A stretch of DNA of 64,000 nt, from NCBI GenBank assembly GCA_963756975.1, contig CAVWPS010000002.1, positions 62,001 to 126,000 of the forward strand, in the 5' to 3' direction. The notes beneath the pieces are model-generated. The model worked only from the letters and a program-made list of their open reading frames with translations. It made no database searches and had not been told where the DNA came from. Of this stretch, positions 1-8,191 are shown piece after piece (within the stretch, counting starts at the first letter, position 1; each line of letters begins with the position of its first letter). The position numbers were made by a program, and so were the translations under genes. This DNA comes from CAVRQM01 sp963756975 (GTDB taxonomy: Bacteria; Pseudomonadota; Alphaproteobacteria; Acetobacterales; Acetobacteraceae).

Positions 1-514
1 GACGGTGGATTTCCTCGACGCGGCGCGCGGGGCGGTCAAACGGCTGACGCTGCCGGACGGCCGCACGCTCGACGTCACCATCCCGCCCGGCCTGCGCGAC
101 GGCCACGTGCTGCGCCTGCGCGGCCAGGGAAGGCCCGGCACCAATGGCGCGGCGGCGGGCGACGCGCTGGTCGAAGTCTCGGTCGCCGAACACCCGGTGT
201 TCCGGCGCGACCCGGATGCCAGCGGGGATGACGTCGTCGTGCGCCTGCCGGTGACGCTGCAGGAAGCGGTGCTCGGCGCCTCGGTCGAGGTCCCGACGAT
301 CGACGGCTCGGTGCGCCTCACGATCAAGCCCGGCACGCAGGACGGGGCGCGGATGCGGCTGCGCGGCAAGGGCATCGCGGGCGGCCACCTCTGGGTCGAA
401 ATCGATCTCGTGCTGCCGAGCGAGCCGGAGCCGGCGCTGGCCGCGTTCCTGCGCGAGTGGCAGCCCGAACACCCGTTCGATCCGCGGGCCGGGCTGATGG
501 AGCGGTCGAAATGA
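1..514 (+). CDS. cbpA: CbpA-type DnaJ co-chaperone, C-terminal part (cut by window edge)
   Basis: The frame is already open at the first bases, so the J-domain lies upstream and only about 170 C-terminal residues are present. Seen: two DnaJ-type substrate-binding sandwich domains, each with the usual PG-x-DG then LRGxG pattern (VTIPPGLRDG with RLRGQG; TIKPGTQDG with RLRGKG), and the VRLPVTLQEAVLG segment between them. No CxxCxGxG zinc repeats are seen, which fits the CbpA (type B) class rather than DnaJ itself. Family knowledge: a co-chaperone delivering substrates to DnaK. The stop overlaps the start of the next gene as ATGATGA, and that neighbour is a CbpM-like modulator, the usual partner. 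Confidence 0.85.
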   Translation, partial: TVDFLDAARGAVKRLTLPDGRTLDVTIPPGLRDGHVLRLRGQGRPGTNGAAAGDALVEVSVAEHPVFRRDPDASGDDVVVRLPVTLQEAVLGASVEVPTIDGSVRLTIKPGTQDGARMRLRGKGIAGGHLWVEIDLVLPSEPEPALAAFLREWQPEHPFDPRAGLMERSK

Positions 515-828
515 TGCGGATCCCGGGGGTCATCGCGATCGTGCCCGGCGTCGCCGAGCCCGAGCTGCGCGACTGGATCGCCCGCGGCTGGGTCATGCCG
601 GACGGCGACCCGCCCGACTGGTTGTTCGACACGCAGCACGTCGCCCGGGTGCGGGTCGTGCGGGCGCTGCGGCACGACGCGGATCTGGCGGTGGATCACC
701 TGGCCCTGGTGCTGTCGCTGCTCGACCGCGTCGGCGACCTGCGCGACCGCCTCGCCCGCCTGGACGCGGCCCTGGCCGATCAGCCACCCCCGGTTCGCGC
801 CGCCATCGAAGCGGTGTTGCGCCGCTAA
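511..828 (+). CDS. cbpM: CbpM-like chaperone modulator
   Basis: A 105-residue protein starting inside the stop of the CbpA-type gene (ATG at 511 or 514). An N-terminal MerR-like helix-turn-helix region (IPGVAEPELRDWIARGW, then a conserved W and DxxxVARVR) is followed by a helical tail with LDRVGDLRDRLARLDAAL, as in CbpM proteins. In the family, CbpM binds the J-domain of CbpA and blocks its stimulation of DnaK. The overlap implies coupled translation with cbpA. The MerR-like fold could suggest DNA binding, but length and gene context favour the modulator role. Confidence 0.8.
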   Translation: MMRIPGVIAIVPGVAEPELRDWIARGWVMPDGDPPDWLFDTQHVARVRVVRALRHDADLAVDHLALVLSLLDRVGDLRDRLARLDAALADQPPPVRAAIEAVLRR

Positions 829-830
829 CG

Positions 831-974
831 TCCCACTCCCTCCCCCGCCTTGTGGGGTTGGGCTGGGGTGGGAGGTCGTTTCGGCGACTCGAACCATCAC
901 GGAGAGGCGCCCGCGGTGTCTGTGTGTGTCGCCCCCCTCACCCCGGCCCTCTCCCGCAAGGGGAGAGGGAGAGG
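831..974. repeat. REP-like inverted repeat at a convergent junction (copy 1)
   Basis: The 146 bp between cbpM (+) and the TPR gene (-) hold two GC-rich inverted structures. One at 831-875 pairs CCCACTCC-type with GGGGTGGGAG-type sequence. The other, 934-972, is the window-wide element: CCCTCACCCCGGCCCTCTCCC, a 4-base loop region, then GGGGAGAGGGAGAG. No gene is seen here. Its position between converging genes suggests a bidirectional terminator. Confidence 0.75.
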
Positions 975-2237
975 TCAGCCAGCACGCCTCTCCATCATCC
1001 GCGCGTACCCAGCCTCGATCAGCCGAAGCATCACCGCCGGCGACATCACCTCCACCACACCGCTGACGCTATCGCTGAGCCGGTCGATCGAGCCGACCAG
1101 AATGCCGTCCGCCACCTCCTCGACGCGCCCCACCGGCGCGTCCGCCTCGGCGACCCGGATGAACAGCGCCGTCGCCGGCCCGATCGCGCGCAGGCCGCGC
1201 GACAACCGCTCGATATCGGCGTCGGTCAGACGCGCGCCCTGCAGCACGAACAGCTTGCTCGCGGTCGCCATCTGGTGGACCAGCAACTCGGCCAGCTTGC
1301 GCTGCTTGCGGCACTGCCGGTCCATCACCGCCGCGCGGTCGGAGCCGGGAACCAGAACCGCCGTGTGGCTGCGGATCGCGTAGCGGGTGTTCAGCTCGAA
1401 CCAGCGATCGTCCAGCGTGAACAGCTCGGTGAACGCCGGGTCGCCGAAGCCCGCGAACCGCTCCTCCAACGCGGCGGCGAAGTTGCGCGCCGGCGTGCGC
1501 GCCCACCGCAGCAGGCCGAGCGGTTCGGCACCGTATTCGCGCTGCAGCAGCCCGACCTCGCAGTTCTCGCCGAGGTTGACCACCTCGCCCAGCATGGCGG
1601 TGCGCTCCGGCGTGGTCGGGCGCCGGATCGAACCCGGCTCGATCCTGGCGCCCACCACCGGCGGCCCCGCGACAAGGCGGGCCTCGCACTGCGAAATCCG
1701 CTCCGCCGCCGCCGGATGGGCCGGCATCAGCCGGAGCACGTCGGTCCAGCGGTCCCGCGCCTCGGCCCAATCGTTGCGGGCGAATGCGGTCACCGCGCTT
1801 TGAACCATGATGTCGGCGCTGTCCGGAAACCGCGCCCTCGCGTCGGCGAGCAGAGCCTCCGCCGCCTCGGGGTCGCCGCCGTCGCGAACGCTGCGGCAGA
1901 GGGCCGCCAGCGGATACGCCTCGGCCGGCGTCACCTCCGACAGCCGCCGCCAGGCCCGCACCGCGCGCGCGAAATCGCGGCCACGCTCGGCGGTCTGGCC
2001 CATCGAGCGCAGCAGATGCGGATCGTCCGGATGCTGCGTCAGCGCGTCGTCGATCAGCGCGGCCGCGGCCCGTCCGGCCCCGAGGGCGGCCAGCGCCTCC
2101 GACAGCCCCATATTGGCCAGCCGGTCGGCCGGACGGCTGCCGAGGATGGCGCACCAATGCGCCACCGCCTCCGGCCAGGCGCGGCGACGTGCCGCGTCGA
2201 CCGCGACGCTGACCTCGTCAAGCGCCTCGCTGGCCAA
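975..2237 (-). CDS. TPR protein with C-terminal LGENCE (DUF1796-like) domain
   Basis: A 420-residue protein starting at TTG (MASEALDEV), 3 bp after the stop of its paralogue. The N-terminal half (about 1-190) is a helical TPR-type repeat array (for example AYPLAALCRSVRDGGDPEAAEALL). The C-terminal half opens with VVNLGENCEVGLLQREYGAEPLGLLRWA and continues with RFAGFGDP and RYAIRSH. The LG-x-NCE start recalls DUF1796-type putative cysteine-peptidase-like proteins, but I cannot assign an activity. No signal peptide or membrane segment is seen, so cytoplasmic. It is the second gene of a tandem pair that diverges from the ACP/acyl-AMP-ligase pair. Confidence 0.6.
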   Translation of the reverse strand: MASEALDEVSVAVDAARRRAWPEAVAHWCAILGSRPADRLANMGLSEALAALGAGRAAAALIDDALTQHPDDPHLLRSMGQTAERGRDFARAVRAWRRLSEVTPAEAYPLAALCRSVRDGGDPEAAEALLADARARFPDSADIMVQSAVTAFARNDWAEARDRWTDVLRLMPAHPAAAERISQCEARLVAGPPVVGARIEPGSIRRPTTPERTAMLGEVVNLGENCEVGLLQREYGAEPLGLLRWARTPARNFAAALEERFAGFGDPAFTELFTLDDRWFELNTRYAIRSHTAVLVPGSDRAAVMDRQCRKQRKLAELLVHQMATASKLFVLQGARLTDADIERLSRGLRAIGPATALFIRVAEADAPVGRVEEVADGILVGSIDRLSDSVSGVVEVMSPAVMLRLIEAGYARMMERRAG

Positions 2238-2240
2238 AAT

Positions 2241-3533
2241 CTAGGCGGCGCGACGGCGCGACGCGAACCCGGCGATCGACGCCCGTGCGGCGAGCCTGCG
2301 ATGGGCCACGGCGAGGAACTCGATCCACATGCGGCTCGGGTCGCCAGCGTCGAACCGGTCGATGCCGGCGACGAACATGCCCTCCTGGATTTCCTCGATC
2401 GTGCCCGGGTCGGAGGCTCGGACGAAGAGGACGGTCACCGGCCCGATGTCGCGCATCGCCCCCATCAGGCTGTCGATCTCGGCATCGCTCAGCGCCGGGG
2501 CCGCGTGGACGAACAGCTTCGCCCCGGTCTCCATCTGGCCCAGCGCCATATCCCGCGCCGCCCGTTGCGCCGCCCCGGCGCGGGCGAGGATGTCGGGCGA
2601 TGCGACCTCGGACGTGGCGACGTGGCTCGGCGAGCGAATGTCGAAGCGCGTATCGACGACGCGGTACTCGGCCCCGTCCGCCTCGAGCCGCATCTGCGCC
2701 GGATCGCCGAACCCCGCGAACCGCGCCCGCACCGCCTCGATCACGCCGCGGCTGCTGGCCTGCGCCGCGGCGAACGGGCCGGCGGGCTCGACGCCGTAGT
2801 CCCGCAGCAGTTCGGGCAGGTCCGGGGCGACGCCGAGGGTCACGACGTCGTTCAGCACGGCCAGCAGCTCGGCCGTCGCGGTGTGCTTCGGCGCCCGGGG
2901 CGTCACGGCGGGCATCGCCGCCTGAGCCGCCGCCGCCTGAACCGCCGCCGCCGCGCGCTCGGTGCACATGGCGAGCCGGCTGACCGCATTGGCATCCTTC
3001 GGATTGATCCGGACCATGCTGGCCCAGCAATCGCGCGCGAGCGACCAATGCTCACCCACCATCGCGGTGACGGCGCGCTGCCGCAGGACTTCGTAGTTGT
3101 CCGGAAACCGGGCGTTCGCCGCCGCCAGTTCGGCGACCGATTCCCCGAGCTTGCCGCCGTCGCGCAGCACCCGGCCGAGCGACGCGGCCGCGTCGGCGCT
3201 GTCCGGGGCCTCGGCATAAAGCCGGCGGCGGATCTCGATCGCGAGCGGCCAGTCCCGGCCGCGCTCGGCCATGTGCGTCACGCTTGCCGCGAGCCGGCTG
3301 TCGTCTGGATGTTTCGCCAGGATGTCGCGCAGCAGCACGGCCGCCGCACCGGGCGCGCCCAAGTTGGCGAGCGCCTCGCCCAAGCCCACCGTGGCCGTCC
3401 GGTCACCGGGCCGCGCGGTCAGCGCCGCGCACCAAAGCGGCACCGCTTCCGCCCAAGCCTCACGCTTGACGCACTCCGCCGCGATCTCGGCCGGGTCGCG
3501 CGTTTCGCCGGTGGTCTGCTCCGGAACAGCCAT
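2241..3533 (-). CDS. TPR protein, diverged tandem paralogue of the downstream gene
   Basis: A 430-residue protein starting at ATG. It aligns along its length with the next gene: matching TPR-type N-terminus (WCAALTARPGDR against WCAILGSRPADR) and matching C-terminal landmarks (RARFAGFGDP, TRFDIRS, then a late segment ending MWIEFLAVAHRRL). The segment that reads NLGENCEVG in the neighbour is TLGVAPDLP here, so the Asn-Cys-Glu motif is lost, and an Ala-rich linker (AAAVQAAAAQAAM) separates the halves. Transcribed first of the two. Inferred: a duplication in which one copy kept the putative active motif. Function unknown. Confidence 0.6.
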   Translation of the reverse strand: MAVPEQTTGETRDPAEIAAECVKREAWAEAVPLWCAALTARPGDRTATVGLGEALANLGAPGAAAVLLRDILAKHPDDSRLAASVTHMAERGRDWPLAIEIRRRLYAEAPDSADAAASLGRVLRDGGKLGESVAELAAANARFPDNYEVLRQRAVTAMVGEHWSLARDCWASMVRINPKDANAVSRLAMCTERAAAAVQAAAAQAAMPAVTPRAPKHTATAELLAVLNDVVTLGVAPDLPELLRDYGVEPAGPFAAAQASSRGVIEAVRARFAGFGDPAQMRLEADGAEYRVVDTRFDIRSPSHVATSEVASPDILARAGAAQRAARDMALGQMETGAKLFVHAAPALSDAEIDSLMGAMRDIGPVTVLFVRASDPGTIEEIQEGMFVAGIDRFDAGDPSRMWIEFLAVAHRRLAARASIAGFASRRRAA

Positions 3534-3609
3534 GCGACACTCCTTGCGAATTCGTCGCGGGGTTTAGTCGGTTGCGCCACACGACGCCACCTTGCAGGAG
3601 ATTGCGCCG

Positions 3610-3861
3610 ATGACCGAGGACGAGAGTTACGCCGTGCTGCGCCCGATCTTCGCCCGCGTGTTCGGGCGCGACGTCGCGCTGCGGCCGGAGATGACGGCGC
3701 GCGACGTGGTCGGCTGGGATTCGCTGAAGCATTTCGACATCATCATGGACATCGAGGACGCGCTCGGGATCGAGGTCGACGGCTCCAAGCTGCAGGATCT
3801 GGCCGACGTCGGCGACCTCGCGCGGCTGATCCGGACCGAGGCGGCCGGCAAACCGGGCTGA
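3610..3861 (+). CDS. acyl carrier protein
   Basis: An 83-residue phosphopantetheine carrier. The start is the ATG at 3610 because GCAGGAG lies 9 bp upstream; an in-frame TTG at 3592 is less likely. The 4'-phosphopantetheine attachment Ser is Ser38 in GWDSLKHFDIIMDIEDALGI, the typical helix-II signature. It is not the fatty-acid-synthesis AcpP (no DSLD-x-VEL, different context) but a dedicated carrier, since 4 bp downstream begins a fatty-acyl-AMP-ligase-like gene. Inferred: receives an activated acyl group from that enzyme. Confidence 0.85.
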   Translation: MTEDESYAVLRPIFARVFGRDVALRPEMTARDVVGWDSLKHFDIIMDIEDALGIEVDGSKLQDLADVGDLARLIRTEAAGKPG

Positions 3862-3865
3862 CGCG

Positions 3866-5489
3866 ATGCCGGCGGAAAACCCGTTCCTCGGGCCTGTTCT
3901 GCGCCACATGGACGCGGACACCCGAAGCGCCGTTCGCGACCTATTACGCGAACCACGGCTGGCACACGGTAACCCGCGCCACGCTGCTCGCCCGGGCCCG
4001 TGCCGTCGCGCGGTTCATTCGCGCCGAGGGCGCCGGGCCGGGCGACATCGTGCTGCTGATCGCGGATCACGGGCCGGACGCGCACGCGGCGTTCCTCGGC
4101 GCCATGCTGGCGGGGTGCGCGCCGGCGTTCCTGCCGCAGCCGAGTGCGAAGCAGGATCATGCGAGCTACTGGGCGCAGCACCGCATCGTGTTCCAGTTCG
4201 CCCGCGCCGCCCTGGTGATCGCGCCGGACGCGCTGCTGGCGGAGGTCGCGGCCTGCGCCGAGGGGAGCGGCACGCGCGCGGTCGCCCTCTCCATCTCGGG
4301 CACCGATACCGGAGCGATCGAGCCGCCGCCGGGCGATGCCGTGGCGCTGCTCCAGCACAGCTCCGGCACCACCGGGCTGAAGAAGGGTGTCGCGCTGACC
4401 TACGACGCCATCGCCGCCCAGCTGGCCGCCTATGCGCCCACGCTCGGCGACACGCGGGACATGCGGGTCGCGACCTGGCTGCCGCTGTACCACGACATGG
4501 GGCTCGTCTCGAGCTTCCTGCTGCCGATGTGGCTCGGGGCGCCGATCGTCTCGCTCGACCCGTTCGTCTGGATCTCGGCACCCCGGCTGATGCTGGACGC
4601 CATCGCCGAACACCGCGCGACCCATGCCTGGATGCCGAATTTCGCCTTCCTGGTCCTTGCCCGCGCCGCGCGGGGCGGCGGGCGGCGATGGGATCTGTCG
4701 AGCGTGCGCGCCCTCATCAGCTGTTCGGAGCCGTGCAAGCCGGCCGCGATGGCCACGTTTCAGGCCGCCTTCGCCCCGCACGGGCTGCGCGAGGGCACGC
4801 TGAGCACCTGCTACGCGATGGCCGAGACGGTGTTCGCGGTCAGCCAGTCGGTCGTCGGTCAACCCGTTCGCGCGCTGGAGGTCGGCGGCATAAAATTGCT
4901 GTCGAACGGCAAGCCGGTCCCGGGCGCCACGGTCCGCGTCGTCCGCGACGGGGCACCCGTGCCGGACGGCGAGGTCGGCGAGTTGCAGATCGCCGCCCCG
5001 TTCCTGTTTCGCGGCTACCACAACAACCCTGTCGCGACCGGGGCGGCGTTCGACGGCGAGTGGTATCGCTCAGGCGACCTCGGCTGCCTCGACGGGGGCG
5101 AGGTGTTCGTCACCGGGCGGCTGAAGGACGTCATCATCGTGCAGGGCCGCAACGTGATGGCGCACGACGTGGAGGCGGCGGTCTCGCGCGTGGCCGGGGT
5201 CAAGCCCGGCCGCTGCGTGGCGTTCGGCCGCTACAACGAGCGCCACGGGTCGGAGGAGCTGGTCGTGGTCGCCGAACGGGACGGATCGGGTGCCGACCCC
5301 GTGCGCGCGATCGGCGACGCGGTGATGGCCGATACCGGCGTCGCGTGCGGCGATATCCGGATGGTGGACCCGGGATGGCTGGTCAAAACCAGCAGCGGCA
5401 AAACCAGCCGCGGCGAGAACGCTCGCAAGTATGCGGATATGGACCCGGTAGCGGTGGGCGGATTTGAACCACCGACCAAGGGATTATGA
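3866..5489 (+). pseudogene. fatty-acyl-AMP-ligase-like adenylating enzyme, frame broken near its start
   Basis: ANL-superfamily adenylating enzyme of about 540 residues. The ATG at 3866 gives MPAENPFLGPVLRHMDAD, then the frame must shift at about 3920 to continue PEAPFATYYANHGWHTV; removing one base restores it. Motifs: HSSGTTGLKKG (nucleotide-binding loop), LPLYHDMGL, YHNNPVAT, SGDLGCLD, TGRLKDVIIVQGRN and the C-terminal SSGKTSR lysine. The YHDMGL segment and pairing with a stand-alone ACP favour a fatty-acyl-AMP ligase over a CoA ligase. The C-terminus as read runs into the antisense of tRNA-Met (GGFEPPTKG); a further one-base change would end it at 5451. Probably a live gene with a sequence error. 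Confidence 0.75.
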
Positions 5490-5520
5490 TTCCCCTGCTC
5501 TACCACTGAGCTACACCGCC
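5449..5520 (-). tRNA. tRNA-Met (CAT), elongator type
   Basis: On the minus strand a complete cloverleaf is readable: acceptor GGCGGTG pairing with CACCGCT, D-arm GCTC-AGTGGTA-GAGC, anticodon stem GGGGA/TCCCT with loop ATCATAA (anticodon at 5486-5488), and T-arm with GGTTCAAAT. The anticodon arm resembles the alphaproteobacterial elongator tRNA-Met; tRNA-Ile with a lysidine-modified CAT is the alternative. The 3' end reads ACCG, so CCA is not fully encoded. The 3' half overlaps, antisense, the end of the adenylating enzyme frame as read. Confidence 0.93.
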
Positions 5521-5558
5521 GGACCGGAGGGGCGAGTTAGCCCCGCCGCCCCACCTCG

Positions 5559-6602
5559 TCAATCGGCCGCGGTGACGAAACCGCCGCCGAGCACCCGGTC
5601 GCCGTCGTAGGCGACGCACGCCTGACCCGGTGCCGCGCGGGCCGGCTCGTCCAAAACCACCTCGGACGCGCCGGGCGTCACGACCGCGCCACGGGGCTCG
5701 TCCCGCCCGCGCAGTTTGACCGTGCAGCGCCACGGGCCGCCCCCGGACAGCCAGTTGGTCTCGCGCAGTCGCAGCCGACGCTGCCCGCCGTCCCGGGCAC
5801 CGATCACGATCCGGCGCGACACCGGGTCGATGCGGGTGACGACGCGGCCGGCGGCGGCGGGGCCGAGCCGCTTCGCCTGCCCGACCGTGTAGCGCGCGAT
5901 GCCGTCGTGCCGGCCGACCACGCCGCCCGCCTCGTCCACGATCTCGCCCGCCGCCATCGCATCGGGCCGGATGCGCCCGACCGCCTCGGCGTAGCTGCCG
6001 GCGGGCACGAAGCAGATGTCCTGGCTGTCGGGCTTCTCGGCGACCGACAGGCCCATCGAGGCGGCACGGGCGCGGACGGACATCTTGTCGGCGTACGACC
6101 CGAGCGGGAACAGGCTGCGTTCGAGCTGGGCGCGCGTGGTGGCGAACAGGAACCAGCTCTGGTCGCGGGCGGGGTCGGCGGCGCGGTGCAGCTCGGCCCC
6201 GTCCGCCCCGTCGACGCGGCGGACGTAATGGCCGGTCGCGAGCCGCTCGGCGCCCAGATCGTGCGCGAGCTCCAGCAAATCCGTGAACTTCACCGTCATG
6301 TTGCAGCGGATGCAGGGGACCGGCGTCTCGCCGCGCGCGTAACTGTCGGCGAAGTTGGCGACGACGGCGGTGCGGAACCGCTGCTCCGCGTCGATCACGT
6401 AATGCGGGATGCCGAGCGTGTCGGCGACCCGGCGCGCGTCGTGGATGTCCTGACCGGCGCAGCACGCCCCCTTGCGGGCGGTCGCCTGGCCGTGGTCGTA
6501 CAGCTGCAGGGTGACGCCGATGACCTCGTGCCCCTCGGCGTGCAGCAGGCCGGCGACGGTCGAGCTGTCGACCCCGCCCGACATGGCGACGACGATCTTC
6601 AT
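5559..6602 (-). CDS. mnmA: tRNA-specific 2-thiouridylase MnmA
   Basis: A 347-residue enzyme that installs the 2-thio group on U34 of Lys, Glu and Gln tRNAs using ATP and relayed sulfur. Seen: PP-loop AMSGGVDSST (residues 7-16), KGACCAGQD, the cysteine-rich PVPCIRCN (about 95-101), TGHYVR, and the second conserved cysteine in SQDICFVPAG. Length is normal. It lies downstream, on the same strand, of two cysteine desulfurases and a ferredoxin, so the operon carries sulfur donor and acceptor together, though a 81-bp inverted repeat separates it from the ferredoxin gene and may reduce read-through. Confidence 0.95.
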   Translation of the reverse strand: MKIVVAMSGGVDSSTVAGLLHAEGHEVIGVTLQLYDHGQATARKGACCAGQDIHDARRVADTLGIPHYVIDAEQRFRTAVVANFADSYARGETPVPCIRCNMTVKFTDLLELAHDLGAERLATGHYVRRVDGADGAELHRAADPARDQSWFLFATTRAQLERSLFPLGSYADKMSVRARAASMGLSVAEKPDSQDICFVPAGSYAEAVGRIRPDAMAAGEIVDEAGGVVGRHDGIARYTVGQAKRLGPAAAGRVVTRIDPVSRRIVIGARDGGQRRLRLRETNWLSGGGPWRCTVKLRGRDEPRGAVVTPGASEVVLDEPARAAPGQACVAYDGDRVLGGGFVTAAD

Positions 6603-6609
6603 CGCCAGA

Positions 6610-6690
6610 CCCTCACCCCGGCCCTCTCCCAGGGGGAGAGGGAGAAGGCTGCTCCCTCTCCCGCCTTCTGGGAGAGGGCCGGGGTGAGGG
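6610..6690. repeat. REP-like inverted repeat inside the sulfur-transfer operon (copy 2)
   Basis: An 81-bp, almost perfect palindrome: CCCTCACCCCGGCCCTCTCCC at the left end and its exact complement GGGAGAGGGCCGGGGTGAGGG at the right, with an inner GGGAGAGGGAG / CTCCCTCTCCC pair around AAGGCTG. Unlike most copies it separates two co-directional genes (ferredoxin and mnmA), 8 bp before the mnmA start codon, so it could terminate or attenuate transcription into mnmA. Confidence 0.85.
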
Positions 6691-6699
6691 CCTTGCCGC

Positions 6700-7029
6700 T
6701 CATCCCTGAGCGTTACGCGTCGCCGCCGGCAGCTTCACCACCAGCCCGTCCAGCGCCGGCGTGATGACCAGCTGGCAGCCGAGGCGGGACGTCTTCTCCA
6801 AACCGAACGCGAGGTCGAGCATGTCCTCCTCGTCCTCGGTCGGCTCGGCCAGCTTGCCGAACCACGCGGGGTCGACGAGCACGTGGCATGTCGAACACGC
6901 GAGCGAGCCCTCGCACGCGCCCTCGATGTCGATGTCGTTCTTGTGCGCGATCTCGAGCACGGACAGGCCGAGCGGGGCGTCGACTTCCTTGCGGGAGCCG
7001 TCGCGCTGGACGAAAACCATTTTAGGCAT
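6700..7029 (-). CDS. 2Fe-2S ferredoxin, Isc type
   Basis: A 109-residue adrenodoxin-class ferredoxin. Cluster ligands fit C39-x5-C45-x2-C48 (GACEGSLACSTCH) and C85 (SRLGCQLV). The DPAWFGKLAEPTEDEEDMLDLA segment is typical of the bacterial Isc ferredoxin that feeds electrons to cluster assembly. The first ATG (7029) lies inside the end of the upstream desulfurase gene; a second ATG at 7020 gives MVFVQRDGS. Being co-transcribed with two cysteine desulfurases supports a role in Fe-S assembly or tRNA thiolation. Confidence 0.9.
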   Translation of the reverse strand: MPKMVFVQRDGSRKEVDAPLGLSVLEIAHKNDIDIEGACEGSLACSTCHVLVDPAWFGKLAEPTEDEEDMLDLAFGLEKTSRLGCQLVITPALDGLVVKLPAATRNAQG

Positions 7030-8191
7030 GTGCTTGAATGTCCGAACGGAGAGATGAGGCCGCTGCGAGGGCCGCCACGGCGTGGTCGATTTCGGCCGCC
7101 GAGGTAAATCGTCCGATGCCGATCCGCAAGGTGCGCGCCGCCCGCGCGGGATCGAGCCCCATCGCGGTCAGCACGTAGGACGGCTCCACCGACGCCGAAC
7201 TGCACGCGGAGCCGGTCGACAGGCACAGCTCCGGCGTGCGGGCCATCAGTTCGGCGGCGGTGATCGCGGGGAAGGTCAGGTTCAGGTTGCCGGCCAGCCG
7301 CCGCGTCGGGTGGCCGTTCAGCGCCAGGTCCGGGATCAGCGCGTGCAGGCCGACCCAGAACCGCTGGCGCAGCTGCGCGATACGACGCGATTCCGTGTCC
7401 AGCTCGTCCGCCGCGAGGACGGCGGCCATCCCGAAGCCCACGATCAGCGGCACCGGCAGGGTGCCCGACCGCATGCCCCGCTCCTGCGCGCCGCCGGAGA
7501 ACAGCGGCAAAATCCGCGCGCGCGGCCGGCGGCGCACATACAGCGCGCCGACGCCTTTCGGGCCGTAGACCTTGTGGGCGCTGAGCGAGAGCAGATCGAC
7601 GTCCCAAGCGCCGACATCGATCCGGATCTTCCCGGCCGCCTGGGCCGCGTCGGTATGGACCAGCGCCCCGGCCGCGTGCGCCATCCGGGCGATCGCCGGG
7701 ACATCTTGCAGCACGCCGATCTCGTTGTGCGCCGCCATCACGCTGACCAGCAGCGTGGGCTTGCGCAACGCCTCGGCCAGCCGGTCGAGGTCGAGCATCC
7801 CGTCCGGCCCGACGGGCAGCACCACCGGCTCGAAGTTCTCGTGGCGCAGGTCGAGCGCGCTCTCGACGACGCATTTATGTTCCGTGACCACCGTCACGAC
7901 CCGTCGGCGCGCGGAGTCCTGGGTGGCGGCGAAGCGGGCGGCACCCTTGATGGCGAGGTTATTGGCCTCCGTGGCACCGGAGGTGAGCACGATTTCTCGC
8001 GGATCGGCCCCGATCAGCGCGGCGATCTTGTCCCGCGCGGCATCGACCGCCGCCTCGGCCGCGCGGCCGGCCGCGTGCTCGATGCTGTGGGAGTTGCCGG
8101 GTCTGGCGGTGAACCAGGGCAGCATCGCGTCGACGACGCGCGGGTCGCACGGCGTGGTCGCCTGATTGTCGAGGTAGATCAGCCCGTCCAT
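7022..8191 (-). CDS. cysteine desulfurase, IscS-like
   Basis: A 389-residue PLP enzyme removing sulfur from cysteine as a persulfide. Seen: YLDNQATTP near the N-terminus, TSGATEANNLAIKG, TEHKCV, the PLP-binding lysine in LSAHKVYGPKG, GGAQERGMRSGT, and the catalytic cysteine in LSTGSACSS. ATG at 8191 overlaps the stop of the upstream desulfurase as ATGA, implying coupled synthesis. Compared with its neighbour this one keeps the His-Lys-Val-Tyr and longer cysteine loop of true IscS, so it is the better candidate for the main sulfur donor to MnmA. Confidence 0.92.
   Translation of the reverse strand: MDGLIYLDNQATTPCDPRVVDAMLPWFTARPGNSHSIEHAAGRAAEAAVDAARDKIAALIGADPREIVLTSGATEANNLAIKGAARFAATQDSARRRVVTVVTEHKCVVESALDLRHENFEPVVLPVGPDGMLDLDRLAEALRKPTLLVSVMAAHNEIGVLQDVPAIARMAHAAGALVHTDAAQAAGKIRIDVGAWDVDLLSLSAHKVYGPKGVGALYVRRRPRARILPLFSGGAQERGMRSGTLPVPLIVGFGMAAVLAADELDTESRRIAQLRQRFWVGLHALIPDLALNGHPTRRLAGNLNLTFPAITAAELMARTPELCLSTGSACSSASVEPSYVLTAMGLDPARAARTLRIGIGRFTSAAEIDHAVAALAAASSLRSDIQAHA

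Noticed and set aside
852..3860. Very long open frame on the plus strand across the TPR genes and ACP, joined to the adenylating enzyme
   Set aside because: It is a GC-driven antisense frame, Arg/His/Gly-rich, covering two good genes on the other strand; only the part after about 3900 has family motifs.
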